NCBI GenBank assembly: GCA_021234155.1
Contig: JAJEKV010000002.1
Span: 4,353,795-4,417,794 of the forward strand
Direction: 5' to 3'
Source of the DNA: Isoetes taiwanensis
Taxonomy: Eukaryota > Streptophyta > Lycopodiopsida > Isoetales > Isoetaceae
Length of the DNA: 64,000 nt
Below the pieces are notes generated by a model. That model saw only the letters and a list, made by a program, of their open reading frames with translations, had not been told where the DNA came from and ran no database searches. This document shows, in pieces, positions 45,570 through 58,374 of this stretch (position 1 is its first letter; each line of letters starts with the position of its first letter). The translations under genes were made by a program, and so were the position numbers.

Positions 45570-48425
45570 TTTCTATGATTTATTAGACCTACAGTTAATT
45601 TCGCTTGACTCCATCATATCATTTGCTTATGTAACGTTTGATCCGAAATTAGATATACTTTAGATGGCAATGACAAAAGTCAATTTGACAAGTTTCTAAT
45701 TGACCAGCAGAAATGTTTATACATGCTGATCGATTTGACTAGCATTGCAGATATCCAACTCTTATTAATGCTGTTTTTTTTTTTTGCGGGGAACAAAGGG
45801 AAAGGAAAGGTTACGAGAAACATGGGGAAATGTCAAGTAGAGTGGCACTGATATAACATGTTAGATACTGCATGTTTGTTGTTTTCTACCTAGAGCAACT
45901 TGTTTTGTTTACTCTTTAGCCTCTTGATGCTTTTCTGCTGCTACAAATGTTTAAGTTAATTTTGTTATTGTGGCTGTGACTTTTAACAGGGATTTCATGT
46001 GTTTTTCTATTGCTTCATGCCTGGAAGACTATATGATCTCCAATACTTAGTGGAAGAAATGTTATTTACAAATTTGCAATGGAAGATATGTTATTTACAA
46101 ACTCTACACCTTGCTTTTAATTTAGTAGTACTTAAAGTTTGCATAATGCAAGCAACATAAATATCTGCACTTTCTTTTCTAAAGAGATCTGAGGTAACAG
46201 AGGAATTCATAGTTTCATTGACATTGATAGATTAACCAGGAGTAAAGTGTTGTTTGTGAAAATTCAGATAAGCATTTCAAAAAAGAAATATCCTTATAAA
46301 GCCATGCACTCCTGTATAAATGGGCAGGTTGCTGTCTATTGTGTCATGCAGTCCAATTTCATGGCCTTTGATAACCAGATGAGCATGTGCTTCATTGTCA
46401 ATATGGCCTTCACCATCCTCATGGCCGGCTTCTTTATCATATGGTTGCACCTCTTGATCTTTAATCCATGGTTTTTCCAACACCTTGATTGTCCATATCA
46501 CTACTGTCATTAGTGTCTGAATCACTCACATTTTTTATTTTATTTTTTAATTCCTCTTGAGCTCGTCCAATCTCATCTCCACCATTCTCCACCATGATAT
46601 CAATCTGCCGTAAAGTATTATAAAAGTATTATGCTAAATTCATTAGCATAGCATTTATGTATAGCTCATAACTAGTTTGAAACCATAGTTATTATATGTA
46701 TTAAGGACATAGTTTGGCATTATAACGTCCTTAGTGATCCCAAAATGATACTCAAAACAAAGCAACAGAACTGATCATAGTAGGAGACAGAGTTTGTCCA
46801 TACTTTTAGTGCCATATCTATTTCCTCCCATATAACACTTTTATCCCAGACATCCAGTCTAAGAAATTATTAGCAGTGTATCATTCTAAGCTACTTAAGC
46901 CAGAACAATATAATGTATCCATATATACATATTGATGTGCTTTTCTAGTTTACTCAATCTTCACAGGTTAGTGCTCTTCTTAAAAATATTGTTGTCTTAG
47001 AAAGTTGCCTAGAAAGTTGGGAATAGTTTTAATTCCGAGATGGCTAGGAAGTTGAGAATAGTTTTAAATTTGAGGGCTTAAATCCTAAAGATGCAGTACT
47101 ACAAGCCACATCACCAGCACACATCACCAGTATAGATTCTAGATTATGGGAGACTCAGCTATGGATGTGGAGGTGGATGTAGAATGTTTGAGCTCCATGC
47201 ACCATGGGCAAGTATAAAGTCTGAAGGGAGTTTAAGAAGGGAGTTTATTGTTTTGAACACAAGGCAAACATGGATCCTACTGTGATACATGGAGCTGACA
47301 ATGACATCATATCAGGTTGCCAACTATGAGGTTTACAACAACTTCAATACCTATTATACCTCAGGCCAGGTTTCATTTTCATTTTCCTGGAACATGTGTT
47401 TGCATCTAGTTCTTAATGGTTAAAATATTTTTCCATGTGAAAAATGCCTTATTTGGCTCCTCCAGCTTGCATTGCCTTATTGTTCATCTAGACATTAAAT
47501 TTTTAATATTTTATTTGCATGTGTTCATCTAAACATTAAATTTTTTTATTTTTTATTTGCATGTTCTTCAAATAACATCGAGGAGAAAAGTGTCATGCAT
47601 TACATATGTCTAGATTATTCTTTTTTTTTATGCCACTTTCTCTTGTTTACGATAGATATTCTCTTGTAGTCGATCCAAGTTCTTACATATGGTTCTTCTA
47701 GGTTGAAGTTGAGAGAGTTGATTAATTCAGTAGAATCGTTTTTTCCATTCGACTCCATTTTTTTGTTAATCTATGATTCGTTGTGTTCTTGGTGTATAGA
47801 AAAAGTCGCTCTATATTTTTCAAGCTCATCTTGGCAATGGGCAACTTTGTATGGGAGATTTCAATGTGCAAAATGGAGACCCTCACAATGACTTAATTTT
47901 TTTGGCCTACTTATTATAAATATATAGAATAGAATATAATAGGATCGAATACTTGTTTGATGCCCGGACTATAATCACACAGGTTCCCTTTGTACTTTTA
48001 TACGCTTTTTAATATAGTTTTGTTATGATTTAGTGGTGTCTTCAACTGGATATACCAATGCATACATTTAAAGTGTGCATACGTTCTGTTATGGCTTAAG
48101 GCCGGCTTGGGGGAGCGGCTCTGGCTCAATATATTTCTATCTAGCTATTTTGATAACACAAAGAATAATTTAAACCATTGTTACAAAATACGCGAGCTGA
48201 AAAACTAATTTCGCTAAATTTTAGAAGGCAGCTAAAACGAGAACCGCATTAAACGAATAACTAAAAGAGAGAAGGAGGTTATTTATCTTTAAGGGCGTGA
48301 AATATTCTGAGATGAGATTGTTCTTGATTGGTATAAAAATAAAATTGTTATGGCTTACAATTGTTCTTCTCTTGATCAAAGAGAAGAAATCTGATCGACC
48401 GCATACTTACCTTCAAATTCATTCT
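45570..48425. other. AT-rich intergenic sequence
   Basis: No named gene. On the minus strand around 46,250-46,610 there is an acidic, Asp/His/Glu-rich open stretch that may be a decayed exon of unknown identity. Confidence 0.45.
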
Positions 48426-48429
48426 TTTG

Positions 48430-48563
48430 CATAGGCAGGTGGTTGTGCTCAGTTGGATCGGTTTGTCCACTGGGTTATAATCCTGTCTTTGCATTTTATG
48501 TTGCTCTAATTCTTACTTGGTGAATAAAGCTTGTCGTCCTTTAAAAAAAACAAAAAAAAAAAA
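48430..48563 (+). mobile_element. tRNA-derived SINE with A-rich tail
   Basis: An A-box-like gtgctcagttgg at about 48,447 and a B-box-like gggttataatcc at about 48,473 are spaced as in a tRNA. A short body of about 60 bases and an A-rich tail (aaaaaaaacaaaaaaaaaaa) follow, 134 bases in all. Target duplications are not evident. Confidence 0.72.
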
Positions 48564-48564
48564 A

Positions 48565-51510
48565 CCCGGCTTGAACTAGTCTAGACTAGCACAAACATCA
48601 GCATTGGTCAATCCCCGGCATTTACTTCTTATCCGCCATACAAGAACCGTTAAGTCCTAGATGGTACCATCCTTTCCTGGTATACAGCATCTATGTTATC
48701 ATATAACATACCTTTCCTTGGTAATCAGTTACAAAAATCTCTTTTGACATTTTTTACAACAAGAAACCTACATCATAAAGACGTAAAAACAAAGGACTAG
48801 TTTCAACCCTTGCAATCCTGTACTTATTTCAATAATATAATGGCTAATTCCAGGTCATATGAGAAAACCAAATACATTGGATCATTATACTATATATCTG
48901 AAATACATTATTTAAGAACTGAAATACATTATTTAAGAAAAGCATTTAGCACGTAGCAAAGTAATTTGATCAAAGACCATTTAGCAGATTTTAGTCTTAG
49001 TCAATAATTCTGATAGAGAAATATGGTTCCAAAGTTCGTCATGACCACTACAAAAGGCGCTAGTGTGCAGTAAATACGCTATCCTTGGAATGGAACCATA
49101 TAAAATATAACATTCAGGCTTAAAAATGTCATAGTACAAAAGGGAAGCATCTAATAGCGAAGCTTCCAATATGTAATAGAACTCTCAAAATTGCATATAA
49201 AAGAGAGTAATCAGCTAAACTGTTATAAAGTGCAGATACGATAGAAACCGAGCTTACAAAATGTTCATTGCTGCCATGGCATGGACCATCAAAAGCATTT
49301 GTAACAGCTCGAAAATAATTAATTTGAAAGTAGGTACCTTAGCAAGATGTTAAAGCGTAAAAATGCATGATGTAAACATGTCTCAACTTCCAGTTTGAGC
49401 ATAATATTCCATTTTTTTGTTCCATTTTACAGCTACATTTTTTCTTTGATTCTGGCACCTTCCATTGCCACATTCCACACTCACCTAAGACATACTGAAC
49501 AAAAGGAAAACATTAAGAAGAGAAGCCCGTACCTGCAGCCAACCAATACATCATTAGCCTGATAAGGGTAAAGATGCAAGGGCCAAAAGGTACCTTAGGC
49601 TTCTCGGTTGTCAACCGATCACCTAATGTAGACCTTTTGCCCAAAAGACTAAATGAGCATGGTAGGGAATAAAACTTAATTTACATATAAGAGAAAGAGA
49701 ACAGCTGTCACATACATCATAATGCTAAAAAAACTTTTAAAGCCATACGGTTCAGAAATAAGTCTTGAATATCCCAGATAAACCACATTACTATAACACG
49801 AGCACTTATATCGGTCAGTATAGGCTATAACCATCCGGGTACTTCATGTTAACTTCTAATACATTGCTATAAGCATAAGAATGCTAGAGGTAAATATTTA
49901 TGCCTGAGTTTAGCTTGCAGATTGTATCCATTTGGCTAGGAGAATGTATCCCTCTATTGGGTTGCTCTATTGGGTTGCAGAAAGTATCTCTCTGCTGTGT
50001 TTCCACATAGGCAGCATTCACAAATGCTTCTAGAAGTCTATATTACAGAAATTATGAGGATACCTATACCATATCAGTAAATCAAATGCCTATACATAGA
50101 CCTTAACTTCATATTTACCATCCAAAATGTTGTAACAGGCATAGGAATGTTAAGGGGAAATAATTATGCCATGTATTACTTACAACCTAGCTGCAACAGT
50201 TAGAAATAGGTTGGCAAAATGCACCGAACTTATTGTGTTAGAATACAGGGGGACCTATAAAGGAAAATAGGGGACAATCCATTTAAGCAGATTTTTGTTA
50301 AGCAGCCATCTTGTCTGCAAATCATGAGTGCATAAGAGTGCAAAATATCATAAACTATAATTCCTGGAACAATAAATCAAGCAGAATAGAGGATAATCAG
50401 AACTATACCAAATGGGATTATCACTCTAAAGCTGGCAAACGAATTTGCCAACACCTCCTTAGTACCTAAATGCTCAAGCATATGTGCATATATTTCGTTC
50501 AGAAATCTCTTAGCAACCAATTGGTCATGTTCATAGACAGATTTACAGCAAAAAGAATGTAAACTTTCACATTTTTAACCTGCTTCACACCATAAGATTG
50601 AGAACGGAATGCATGTAAAAACTCTTTGAATCGTTGTGCCACTATGCACAAGCATATTTTCAGCTCTAATGATCATCATTAATACTAAAAAACCACAGAA
50701 ATACCTGGTTTCCTTCAATGTCGGCCTCTATATTTTGGGTTCATGAACAGATTGGGAAGTTACACCATATCCATGTCCATGGGATTCCCGATACTTTTCG
50801 TTTTGTACAAAAGCTCGCTTGCCTCTTTTGCCATAGCTTTCAATACTGCTCATGCCGTCTTCCAGACAAATGCTTTGTGTGCATGCAAAATGCCAACCAC
50901 CTGTGTATGGGCGGCTCATCTATGCCCTGTTTAATAGAGTCCAGAAACTTGCTGGCTTTTCTTCTCACTAGAGGGCAAAAGGAATGTCGTGATCAAGGTA
51001 GACAGCCCAACAGTTTGTGCTCTTGTTTGCCCGGGAAAAATAGTCAAGGCAGCCTCATTTCATTAATATCATCTGCCAGAAAACCTTGCACAGCAACCAC
51101 GAATCTCTAATCTCTGCTTATGCTAAGCTGATAACGATGGCCTCCATTCATAAAGATGGAGAGGAGAGCCAAATTGGGCTAGGACAAAAAGGACATGAAA
51201 GTATTGTTTGCAGGTATTATTAGTAAAATAAGGGACAATAGTTTCATAGTAAATTACTGTAGCTAAACAATTTACAAAAATCTAAATATCTGCCATGGTC
51301 CTAACTTGAACACATGCAAAGCCATTGGGTCAAATACTATAACCCATATTGTTCACATTAGGAAACTATGCTAGTAAACACATACTAGAAATAAACATCC
51401 GGTTATTATTTTGAGTGTACCATTGTAAAAATCAAATGGTCCAAATGCAAGTCAAAAAGCCATGTTATAGCCTATACAGCACGTCATCATAAGGGACTAT
51501 GGACTTAAAC
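48565..51510. other. AT-rich intergenic sequence with one unassigned stretch
   Basis: At 50,720-51,115 the minus strand reads like a decayed exon (for example IKQGIDEPPIHRWLAFCMHT), but I recognise no family and stops are frequent. The rest shows nothing. Confidence 0.45.
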
Positions 51511-51511
51511 A

Positions 51512-51628
51512 TGTCAAAATAAAACATCCCTATTCCTAGGAAAAATACGTTTACACTTTTAGGAAAATAAACATCCCATTCTAGGAAAAATAAACATCCC
51601 ATTCCTAGGAAAATAAACATCCCATTCA
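51512..51628. repeat. Short tandem repeat, about 24-bp unit, four degenerate copies
   Basis: The unit aataaacatcccattcctaggaaa recurs with small changes. Confidence 0.8.
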
Positions 51629-51904
51629 AACAAATTCAAAAAATATATGCATATATATTGAGGATTAGAAAGGATTACATATCTACTGAGCAATAGTAAA
51701 ATGTAGTCATATTGAAAAAGCAAATTCAAAATATACTTGCTTTACTATCTGTAGAAATTTAAAAACAAACCAAAACCATCAAAGTGCACCATAATCGTCG
51801 CATATGTGAAGCTGAAATAGAAGAAGGCACAAATTATTGAGGATGGGATTAAAGTATGCATTGCTACCATCCTAAGTGGCTCACCTTCAATGTCATAATC
51901 CTCC

Positions 51905-53885
51905 AATTGAGCAAATTCTTCGTCTCACTTCCATTTTCTTCCACTCCTGTCGTTCATATTCTGGCAATTCCTTGAGTGGAATGCCTCTTTCTTGCTTAAA
52001 ACCAATGTAAACTTCTTTCTCAATAGTCCCGTGGGTTTTGCAAGAGTTTCGAGATTAGCACCCTTACAAATACAAGATCGAGGATGTTCTCGGCTGTAAC
52101 AATCTAACTTTTTCTTACTGCCACATGCCAAACACACTACCAAAGGCTCAACGAGGAGATGAACTAGCCCCTTGGCTAAGTACTCTTATAGCAAGCCTTT
52201 ATAATTCTTTTGTGTCGGACCCATAATCCTCCCACCAAAGAGCAGAACCGATAAGATACTAGTCAACTTGAGAACTATGTGTACCAAATCGGCCCCTCTT
52301 ATTGCTAAAGTGATGGAGTTGATCCCTAATTGCTCTTGTCTCTTCAATGTGTAAAACCATTTTCAAGAACCATGTCCCAACGCCCTACATCTCTATCAGT
52401 TTCTTGAGATTCCAACTGAAATTCTGGATCTAATACATAAGCTATTGATTGAAGGCGCGAATGATATTTATTCCACCTTCGTGTGCAAAGCTCTTTGATT
52501 CCTTTGAATTTTATGTCATCCTTTGCTCCATCATCCTAACCATACCCTCGTACACTTTCCCAATGCATGGAGTCATGCCATCAACAAGCCTCATCATCAA
52601 TACAATTGGCTCAAGAACTTTCAAGAGTTGTTCCACCTGTTTCCAAAAACCATCATCCATAACAATATTGTAAGAACATATATTTGCTTGAGTACTCTCA
52701 AATTTGGAGCTTTGATAGTCACCACAAATGAGCAAGGCCTTCAGTGGCCATCTTAATTCTTGCATCCTTTCAAGATAATGTTGTTGTAGCCAAACCGTGT
52801 CTCAGAGTATTTCAATAGAACCTTGCCTTTGTGATTCTCACTAGTTATCTTTTGAAAAACATTGCGCAATAGAGTGTGCCCATTAATTGATAATAGATTT
52901 CCCTTGACTAATCACATTTGCATTCTCAGCAATACTACCAATATCCTTCAACAAATTATTCAAGCAATGAGCCATGCAAGGTGTGAAGAAAATATGTGGA
53001 TATTCCTTCTCTACGTTGGTTCCCGCATTTCTATTTGCATTCTCACCATCAGATACAACTTGAACCACATTTTCAGGACCAACAAAGTCAATGCTCTCTT
53101 TCCACACTCTTAGAAGATTTGCTCCACTCTTTCCTTCTTTTCCAAGATCATGAGACATCAGAAAGTATGCCTTACCTCTACAATAGGCCATCGCACCATG
53201 AACATGCCGCCCTCTCCTATCTATCCAACCGTAAAAAATCAAGGACACTCCCCACTTCTTCCATTCCAAGCAAATGTCCCCTTGAAGGCCTTCCAAACCT
53301 TCCTTCTCTCAAATTAAATTCTTTGTGCGAAACTCATCATATGTTGGAGGCTTGTAGTTGGGTCCATAGCTTGCAATTTTGTTAATCACGACCTTGAAGA
53401 AAGGTGAACGTGCTACCTGGAAATAAGATCTTGGGATCTAAGATTCTCTTGACGTCCTGCTGTTTCTTCGACTTTGGTGGAAAAAAAGAACGAATGGCAC
53501 TAGTACGGGCACCACTACAATCATCCATGGGCCAGAGGCTACCATAATCTCCATGTTCTTCAGGACCAATGCCAACACCAGCTGCTGCTATGGCTGATTC
53601 CTTCCTATACTGCCTTGAACTAAAAATTGCATCTAATTGCTTTGCAAGATTTATTAGTTGTTGCCTCTTCTCTTCCGAATCCCCATACAAACAATAATTG
53701 CATGCCCGGGCTCCCCAGTCAAATGGCCACGAGGTCTATCAACAGCAGAAGTTCTACTAGTGGAGCAATACTTACATGCCCATTGCTTGGAAGACCCCGA
53801 TTTCCCCTTCCCCAATACATTCACTTCATCCCACCAATCCGAAGGAGAAGGCCCTGACTGTTTTTTCCTCCTTAGATGCAACTCT
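51905..53885 (-). pseudogene. hAT-superfamily transposase (BED finger, DUF659-type), decayed
   Basis: In order on the minus strand: BED zinc finger (53,654-53,881; WACKYC then VDRPRGHLTGEPGH), a linker (53,382-53,690), YGPNYKPPTYDEFRTKNL (about 53,330), a DUF659-like core (PENVVQVVSDGENANRNAG, then FFTPCMAHCLNNLLKDIG), an hAT middle (52,511-52,765), CTRRWNKYHSRLQSIAYVLD (about 52,450) and the dimerisation end (SALWWEDYGSD, then AIRVLSQGASSSPCE). Frame changes and stops occur between most blocks. An active enzyme would cut at TIRs with 8-bp duplications; TIRs were not identified. Confidence 0.88.
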
Positions 53886-54003
53886 CCTCAACATAGATGT
53901 AGAGAATATATGTAGCTTCCTAGTTAAATTAAACATTTAATCTAAGGGCAATCCCTTTTTCAAATCATAGGTAAGGAAGTGGAATTGCTATGGTAATAAT
54001 AAT

Positions 54004-54037
54004 GACTAGAAACATGTGCCCGGCGATGCCGAGCATT
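54004..54037 (+). repeat. ACTAG-stem repeat, copy 2
   Basis: actagaaacatgtgcccggc followed by gatgccgagcatta, one substitution in the stem relative to copy 1. Confidence 0.72.
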
Positions 54038-54134
54038 ATCATGAACGTGTAAGACGGATAGATGCAATCGAGTTCTTATATGTAGAATGTCATAGATGTA
54101 ATATGTAACATTTATGGATATGCTCCACACTTAC

Positions 54135-54660
54135 CCGTAGTTCACATTTGCACATAAAGAGGCATAAAACAATCACGTCTGTTCGCACTGGTGCACATTG
54201 CCTCATAATTGAAACAGGCAAATGGGTCCATGGGGAACTTGCAGGGGATCTCAATGTTGCCAGGTGGGAGCCATTGAAGATGAATGGTATACTCCTTAGC
54301 TTCATCCATCATTTGCGACTATTTGAGCATGATATGATGCTCGATTACACCTTATGGACTGCTAAATGTGCCCCTGCGAACACCTGCAGTAATGGCATTA
54401 TCATCCTATAATTTGGAGGTTCTCGACATGCAAGATGAAATATGTTTTGCGTCATTGCATTAATAAGTACAAATATACAAATGTACAATCTACCAGCAAT
54501 TCTACTATTCTTAAAGCTTTTCCCTTGAAAACCCTTTGGGGCGGGGGTCTTTTAATACTACAAAGTATAGTTTTGCTGTGCCCTTTTCTTTATATTGGAT
54601 CCCATAGACCCGCTGGTGCCCGTGGACGATAGAAGTCAATTCAGTTCAGTTCAATTTAAT
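54135..54660 (+). mobile_element. LINE copy 3, 3' end only
   Basis: Matches LINE copy 1 in the segment acagg(c/g)... HRLIASIRTGAYRLRIETGRW-like coding (54,150-54,240) and in the 3' UTR (gaaaaccctttggggcgggggtctttt, then gatcccatagacccgctggt). The tail is made of ttcag/attc units. Severely truncated and internally rearranged. Confidence 0.82.
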
Positions 54661-54905
54661 TCTTACTGATTATGCATTCGTTAAAAACATTCCAAAATGT
54701 TTATAAGGGAACATTAGTCATATATGAGGATGGTAGTAATGGTACATGTATATTTATAGTGCTTTGGTTTTATGGAAGTGCATAAATGTAATTGGTGCAT
54801 TATATATCTAGCTTCTATCTGACCAAAATTTACAATTTTTAATGTCGGCATCATAGTGTAATCCTACATAGGGTACTATGTACAATCATATTATAAGGAT
54901 GAACC

Positions 54906-54920
54906 AACTTGATGAATACT
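54906..54920 (+). repeat. Target-site duplication of the poly-A retroposon (left)
   Basis: aacttgatgaatact recurs at 56,086-56,100. Confidence 0.88.
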
Positions 54921-56085
54921 GTTGTATGGTCTCCGACCTTTCCCACATGCATCCCCTTTTCTCACGGGGGTGTTGCGGGCTTGGGATCATGTGCGTGTGC
55001 TCTTCCGACTAGATTATGCCTGGTTTATCACCACTCTTCTCCCTTTTCTTGTGGGTTTCTACCCCACAGCCACTTGCCTCTTGCCACTGGTCATGCATGC
55101 TCCGGTGTGAGCCCGTTGGAGGCTAGCATAGCGTGCTCACCTTGGAGGATTGGTATTGGAGTGGTCAGCTAGCCCGTGGGAGTTCTTTTTCGAGCTCAGC
55201 TGAAGGGGCGGACTGACCATATCCGGGGAACAAGTGGCAAGAAGTATTCCGCTACACATACCTATAGTCCTCAGGAGGATGTGGTGGTGTGTTTGGAAGG
55301 TTCATCCGGATAAGTTGTGTCTCTTTTGTTTTTTGCGGCCTTGGGGTCTTGTTGTGTTGGCTATTTTCATGACACTCGCCCCCTTCAAGCAAGTGGTCTC
55401 GTTCAAGAGACATTCGCCAGCAATGGCTTTGACGGACATGGAGCACACTTCCCCCCACCGGCGTTAGTGCTTCGTGTATGTGTGGTGCACCGCCAGTATC
55501 GTGGGTGAATGGCCCCAGGAGTCGGCCTTAGGCCGGGTGTGAGCCCCTTTTGCCCTTTGTTGTGGCCTCTTCATCGTGAGATCAGGAGCATTGTCTCCGG
55601 TTTTATGCCCTCACTTTGCGCCGCCCGGGATTGGGCCGTGGCTGAGATTATCGTGAGATTGACCCGATTCTTTGCCGCTTCATGTGTATCCGCTTTGCCA
55701 GCGCTCTGGCGGGCAAACTAGCTTCCTTGTATCTTTGTATGCGGGTTTGGCTGGTGGTTGATTTGGAAGCGGCGGTTGTGGGATCTTTCAGGGGATTGGC
55801 GGCTTCGCGGCCTCTCCGATTTCGACTTCGGTACAAGCTATTTCAAAGCTTTCGGGTGTTTAGGGGATTAGTAGGCCGGAAGTTTGCCATTTGGTGGGAC
55901 TTCTTGGGTGTTGTAGATGGTGATGGTGGGTTTGTCTGAAGAGTAGAGTTGCGCTTTGTTTGTGAGTTTGTTGTGGAGTGTCGAGGTATCATTGTCTCTT
56001 TGGGGCAGTTCTCCTTCCTCCTCACTTGCTTTGTAACATTACCATTCTTTTAATATATTGATGACACAGTTCTTCAAAAAAAAAA
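54921..56085 (+). mobile_element. Poly-A retroposon flanked by 15-bp TSD, probably an L1-type LINE 3' fragment
   Basis: A 1.16-kb GC-rich block unlike its AT-rich surroundings, ending ttttaatatattgatgacac, agttcttc and an A-run, and bracketed by a perfect 15-bp duplication. This is the signature of L1-machinery retrotransposition. Short frames occur but no RT motif is visible, so it could be the 3' end of an L1 LINE or a processed copy of an unrelated transcript. Confidence 0.8.
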
Positions 56086-56102
56086 AACTTGATGAATACT
56101 AT

Positions 56103-56850
56103 CACCCAGCATCAAGGGCTTTGTTTCGCGATGGCGGAGATGTTAGAATGATTCCTTGAATGCAAAAAGACCATGAAGTTAACAATATACATCTAAATTA
56201 AAGAAATGTGTTGCTCTATATAAATCCGAGATATAAGATTTTGTTGCATAGACATAATGGACACTCAGTAAATGTGGTGGAAAATGAGAGTGCTCGCGTC
56301 CTAAATAATGTTTTGACTTGTATGCTTTTCGAAGATCAACACAATTCATGAAATACCCCAAACTTATAAACTTACAAATTAAATAAGGTCGGTTAACAAA
56401 TCCAATACAAATGCCACTCTAATTCCATATAAAAAGTCAATTCTCCTACGAAACAAAAGAAATTGACCACCGAAGTACTGCTCCCTGAATATAGCATCTA
56501 AGGAATCTGCCAAATAGAGCTCCTTGGCTAGTCATTTGCATGGTACTGCCACAAAATATTCCACATAAGAATACTTCTAGACAATTATTGTGATCTTCTA
56601 CATATCAAATCCAAAGAGGTCTCTAAAAGCATACCCTTGTATACGATCATATTCTTCTTTGCATTATTAATGCCTCACGTCATGTTGGATAGTTTTCGCT
56701 TCACAGCATGGACCAATGCAGTTTCTGCTTGTTAATGCATTTATACCAATCCAGGCAAAGATAGGTGGGCACTGAAAGGGTTCTGTTGTCAATACACTCA
56801 CATCTAGCTGCAACATAGGCTTGTGCACATTTCCTTTATTCTTCAAGCTT
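56103..56850. other. Sequence left of the tandem duplication, possible exon
   Basis: On the minus strand 56,640-56,850 reads openly (HKPMLQLDVSVLTTEPFQCP, then FAWIGINALTSRNC) and continues from the ORF in the duplication, suggesting exons of one unknown gene. Below 56,600 nothing is recognised. Confidence 0.4.
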
Positions 56851-57347
56851 AAAAAAATGATGTAAGCCTTAGCGTTTACATGTTCTACTCGGAAGCCCTC
56901 AAAGGTGTGTATACTCTCACAATCAAAGCCATCGGCAAACTACAAATATGCAGGCGTCCAAATTGAAACCAATCTAATCAAAATTGAAATATATTCAGAT
57001 ACTACCTCATGTACACAAAATGAAAATCGAACACCTTGCAGAAATAAAAATTCTCTCGTCATTTTTTTGCAAAGCTGTGTCATATAACCTAACTTTTTAA
57101 TTATCCTCATGTACTTCTTTGCTAATTTGACAGAAACTTGTTTGATCCGCAGTGAAAAGAGACCCTTCAAATGGGAATATTTTATATTCGAGAGAATCAG
57201 ATGAGCATTGGGTACAGTTGATACCATGCCCACTATTTCAGAAACAGAAATCCAATATATGTGAATACTATGCTCTTTATAAAGTGCAATTGCCTTTTCT
57301 CGTGTTCTCAGAGGGCCATAAACACTTTGTTCTACCCTGTTCACCAA
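56640..57347 (-). pseudogene. Unknown plant gene fragment inside and beside the duplication
   Basis: The minus-strand frame starting at 57,347 encodes VEQSVYGPLRTREKAIALYK, then WISVSEIVGMVSTV and NIKYSHLKGLF. After a gap the strand continues near 56,945 with FADGFDCESIHTFEGF and then the block described at 56,640-56,850. Composition is coding-like and the same ORF start is repeated at 58,645-58,875. I recognise no domain. Whether this is a live spliced gene or debris is unclear; the second copy is shortened by a frameshift. Confidence 0.4.
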
Positions 57348-58374
57348 AAGATTAAGTGAGCAATAGATTCCTTTGTAATGCAGAATAAAAAATAAGAAGC
57401 AAATATTTTACTTTTTTCAAAGAAAGCCAAAGATTTTTCTCAATGCGATGTAGATTGTACAATGAGCAGAAAGATCATGCAAATCTAATGCAAAGACTAT
57501 GAATGAATTTCCCATATCGCGTATTCAAGAGGCAACTTTTCTAACTGTTTTCAAACATGCATGTTGTCCATGGCATGCTTATATTACATTCCTTCAATCG
57601 CCATGCTAAAAAGAGATGATCTTATTTGTTTATCATTCAAAAAAATAAATCTATATGCTAATCTTTCTCTGAGATAGCAAGGGCGGGATCTTTTGTCCAA
57701 GTTGCTTTAACTACTTCTCAAAAGACAAATTAATCACAACCTGCATTATGGAATAGACTTGAAGATATTAGAGATTAAATGCATTGTAATAAGAATCTTG
57801 GTAGCATACCATCTAAATATGCCACCATCTTGCAGATGATCTTATTTGTTTACCATTTCAAAAGACAAATCTCTATGCTAACCTCTCTCTGCACGGGCAG
57901 TAAGGAGGAAAGAAAGTACCTTGGATTGGAGTGCGAAAATTGTAGAACATTAACTTCATGATGGATGCTCCATATGATTAGCGTATACTGATTTGAATCA
58001 ATCTGCAATAGTTAAAATTATGTGCAGGCGTTAGGATGTCTCTGAGTGTTTTACACAATATGATCAATCCAACTGGATACCTATAAGGAAGTCTTGGATT
58101 GGGATGGAATTTGACTACGGTTTTGCATACAATACGCCCCCAAAATCTAATGCGTGAAATACAGTCCCCAAATACTAAACGAAATAATTAGAAGTTTATC
58201 ACATCACCACTATAGCACTATAGCAGGTCAGTTCTTCTATAATTAGTTCTTCTACAGTCGACTCACCACTACAGTGGCATTTACTTTTATTTACTTAACA
58301 AAGTTATATTTTCCATAGTTATTATGCCCTCCATCCATTGCCACTATGCCATAATGCTCCTTTCCATAACCATA
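56855..58374. repeat. 1.52-kb tandem segmental duplication, unit 1
   Basis: Begins aaaatgatgtaagccttagc and ends ctcctttccataaccat. It is followed immediately by unit 2, which starts with the same words. Differences are small indels and substitutions. Confidence 0.93.

Noticed and set aside
55234-55940. Plus-strand ORFs in the poly-A retroposon
   Set aside because: No recognisable motif, and GC-rich sequence tends to stay open by chance.
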